Of a stretch of DNA of 64,000 nucleotides, positions 63,065 through 64,000 are shown piece after piece; position 1 is the stretch's first letter, and each line of letters begins with the position of its first letter. The stretch lies in the NCBI GenBank assembly GCA_903822495.1, contig CAIJPD010000052.1:124001-188000 (forward strand). The letters are read 5' to 3'. The notes beneath the pieces are model-generated. The model was not told the DNA's origin. It was given only the letters and a program-made list of their open reading frames with translations, and did not search any database. The translations under genes were made by a program, and so were the position numbers. Source of the stretch: an uncultured Chloroflexota bacterium (lineage in GTDB: Bacteria; Chloroflexota; Limnocylindria; Limnocylindrales; CSP1-4).

Positions 63065-63706
63065 CTAGCGATCGGGGAGGTCGCCCAGGAGGCCGTCCAG
63101 CGGAACGGGGTGATCGAAAGGGTCGACGGCCACTCGAGCCGGCCTGGCCGCGACCTCCGCGGCCAGCTCCCGCGCGGCACGGCGAATCCGATGCGCCAGC
63201 GCCGGCTCGGCGGCTGTCGCCTCCCGTCCCCAGTCCTCGGAGGCGGCGTAGACCCCGGTGGGGATGACCAGTGCGCCCAGGTAGGCAAACAACGGACGGA
63301 GCGCGTGGTCCAGCGCCAGGGAGTGGCGCGCGGTTCCGCCCGTCGCGGCGACGAGGACCGGTAGCCCGGCCAGGGCGCCGCGGTCCAGCACGTCGAAGAA
63401 GAGCTTGAAGAGGCCGGAGTAGGAGCCGGTGAAGATTGGCGTGGCCGCGATGAGCCCGTCCGCGCCCTGGACCGCGTCAATCGCTTCGCGCAGTGTGTCG
63501 CCGGGGAAGCCCGTCAGGACGTTGTTGACCAGGTCCTGCGCGTGATCCCGCACGGAGACGACACGGACCCAGGGCTCCAGCCCGGCCTCGCGCAGGCCTG
63601 TGTCGGTCGCGGCCGCCAGGCGGTCCGCCAGCAGGCGCGTTGACGACGGCTGGCTCAGCCCCGCGCTCACGACCACGAGCCGTCGGACCGGCCGGTCGAG
63701 CGTCAC
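63065..63706 (-). CDS. NADPH-dependent FMN reductase
   Basis: 213-residue flavodoxin-fold reductase: LVVVSAGLSQPSSTRLLADRLA, GADGLIAATPIFTGSYSGLFKLFFD and VLVAATGGTARHSLALDHALRPLFAYL. It resembles the CE1758-type reductases that feed reduced FMN to luciferase-like monooxygenases; the gene just upstream on the same strand is such a protein, 2 nt away. Confidence 0.88.
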   Translation of the reverse strand: MTLDRPVRRLVVVSAGLSQPSSTRLLADRLAAATDTGLREAGLEPWVRVVSVRDHAQDLVNNVLTGFPGDTLREAIDAVQGADGLIAATPIFTGSYSGLFKLFFDVLDRGALAGLPVLVAATGGTARHSLALDHALRPLFAYLGALVIPTGVYAASEDWGREATAAEPALAHRIRRAARELAAEVAARPARVAVDPFDHPVPLDGLLGDLPDR

Positions 63707-63708
63707 GG

Positions 63709-64000
63709 TCAGGCGCCCGTCGCGCCGGTGCCGGGCGCGGGCGCAACGGGCGCGGGCTCCAGCACGCGGCCCCCGGCGGCCTGCCCTGCGTCGCGGGCGA
63801 CCTTCAGGCTGGCGTGCGTGGGCCCGCCCGGGATCCCTGGCCGCCGCCGTGCCGCGAACTCGCGGCGAAGCACGGGCAGGATCTCGCCCAGGAAGTCCAT
63901 CTGCTCCAGGACGGTCTTGAGCGGGAGTCCGGCATGGTCCACCAGGAAGAGCTGGCGCTGGTAGTCGCCCACGAACTCGCGGAACCCCAGCGTCCGGTCG
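63709..64000 (-). CDS. Luciferase-like (LLM) flavin-dependent oxidoreductase, C-terminal part
   Basis: The frame is open to the window edge (TLGFREFVGDYQRQLFLVDHAGLPLKTVLEQMDFLGEILPVLRREF), so only the C-terminal ~96 residues are seen. The pattern GDYQRQLFLVD...GLPLKTVLEQMDFLGEIL is typical of CE1758-family FMN-dependent monooxygenases. It ends in a Pro/Ala-rich tail. Functional pair with the following FMN reductase. Confidence 0.75.
   Translation of the reverse strand, partial: DRTLGFREFVGDYQRQLFLVDHAGLPLKTVLEQMDFLGEILPVLRREFAARRRPGIPGGPTHASLKVARDAGQAAGGRVLEPAPVAPAPGTGATGA

Noticed and set aside
1-64000. CRISPR arrays, IS elements, tRNA or rRNA genes
   Set aside because: No direct-repeat arrays, transposase motifs, terminal inverted repeats, cloverleaf genes or rRNA segments were recognised on either strand by reading; a tRNAscan/Infernal run would settle the RNA genes.

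Overview
The window is high-GC DNA (roughly 70% by eye), densely packed, from one bacterial chromosome. It holds about 60 genes; most are on the + strand and many overlap through ATGA or GTGA start/stop junctions. The first two thirds is a housekeeping block in a Gram-positive-like order. Together with short single-domain versions of several factors (199-residue EF-Ts, IF2 without a long N-terminal region) and MurT/GatD, this fits Chloroflexota or a nearby deep-branching terrestrial phylum better than Actinomycetota or Proteobacteria. That placement is inference; there is no rRNA gene to confirm it. I saw no tRNA or rRNA gene, IS element, prophage or CRISPR array.

Layout. 1-11.8 kb: smc (5' end cut by the window edge), ftsY, ffh, a DUF3352 membrane-anchored protein, rpsP, khpA, rimM, trmD, rplS, rnhB, yraN (chromosome organisation, SRP targeting, ribosome assembly). 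12.0-20.2 kb: rpsB, tsf, pyrH, frr, uppS, cdsA, dxr, rseP, ispG (translation, then isoprenoid, lipid and envelope biogenesis). 20.3-30.3 kb: nusA, rnpM, infB, rbfA, nrnA, truB, ribF, rpsO, pnp (transcription/translation and RNA decay). 30.4-40.5 kb: asd, udg, rnj, ftsK, a RodZ-like protein, pncC, a MurC-type ligase, yajQ.

40.5-64 kb is accessory: a ThDP enzyme, DUF952, a methyltransferase and a YbaK-type deacylase. Then comes a seven-gene co-directional catabolic-looking operon at 44.2-50.7 kb: enolase superfamily, degenerate M24, amidohydrolase, opine dehydrogenase, DpaA-like, 4-OT tautomerase, VOC. DUF2461, a MoaD/BNR pair, two disrupted genes, a PLP decarboxylase with an EamA transporter, two SDRs, MurT/GatD, a ThsB-like TIR protein and a flavin reductase/luciferase-like pair follow.

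The most striking observation is in pnp. A complete DnaQ/epsilon-type DEDDh 3'-5' exonuclease domain with all catalytic residues sits between the two RNase PH halves of polynucleotide phosphorylase, within the helical linker. This predicts one polypeptide with a phosphorolytic and a hydrolytic 3'-5' nuclease. Other notable points are a 7-T intrinsic terminator between the nusA promoter and nusA (probable attenuator), a UDG ending in a sliding-clamp-type QLTLF tail, RNase HII lacking its GRG motif, RibF without a recognisable riboflavin-kinase site, a metal-site-less M24 protein in the catabolic operon, and several genes whose -10 box lies 6 nt before the ATG (leaderless transcripts).
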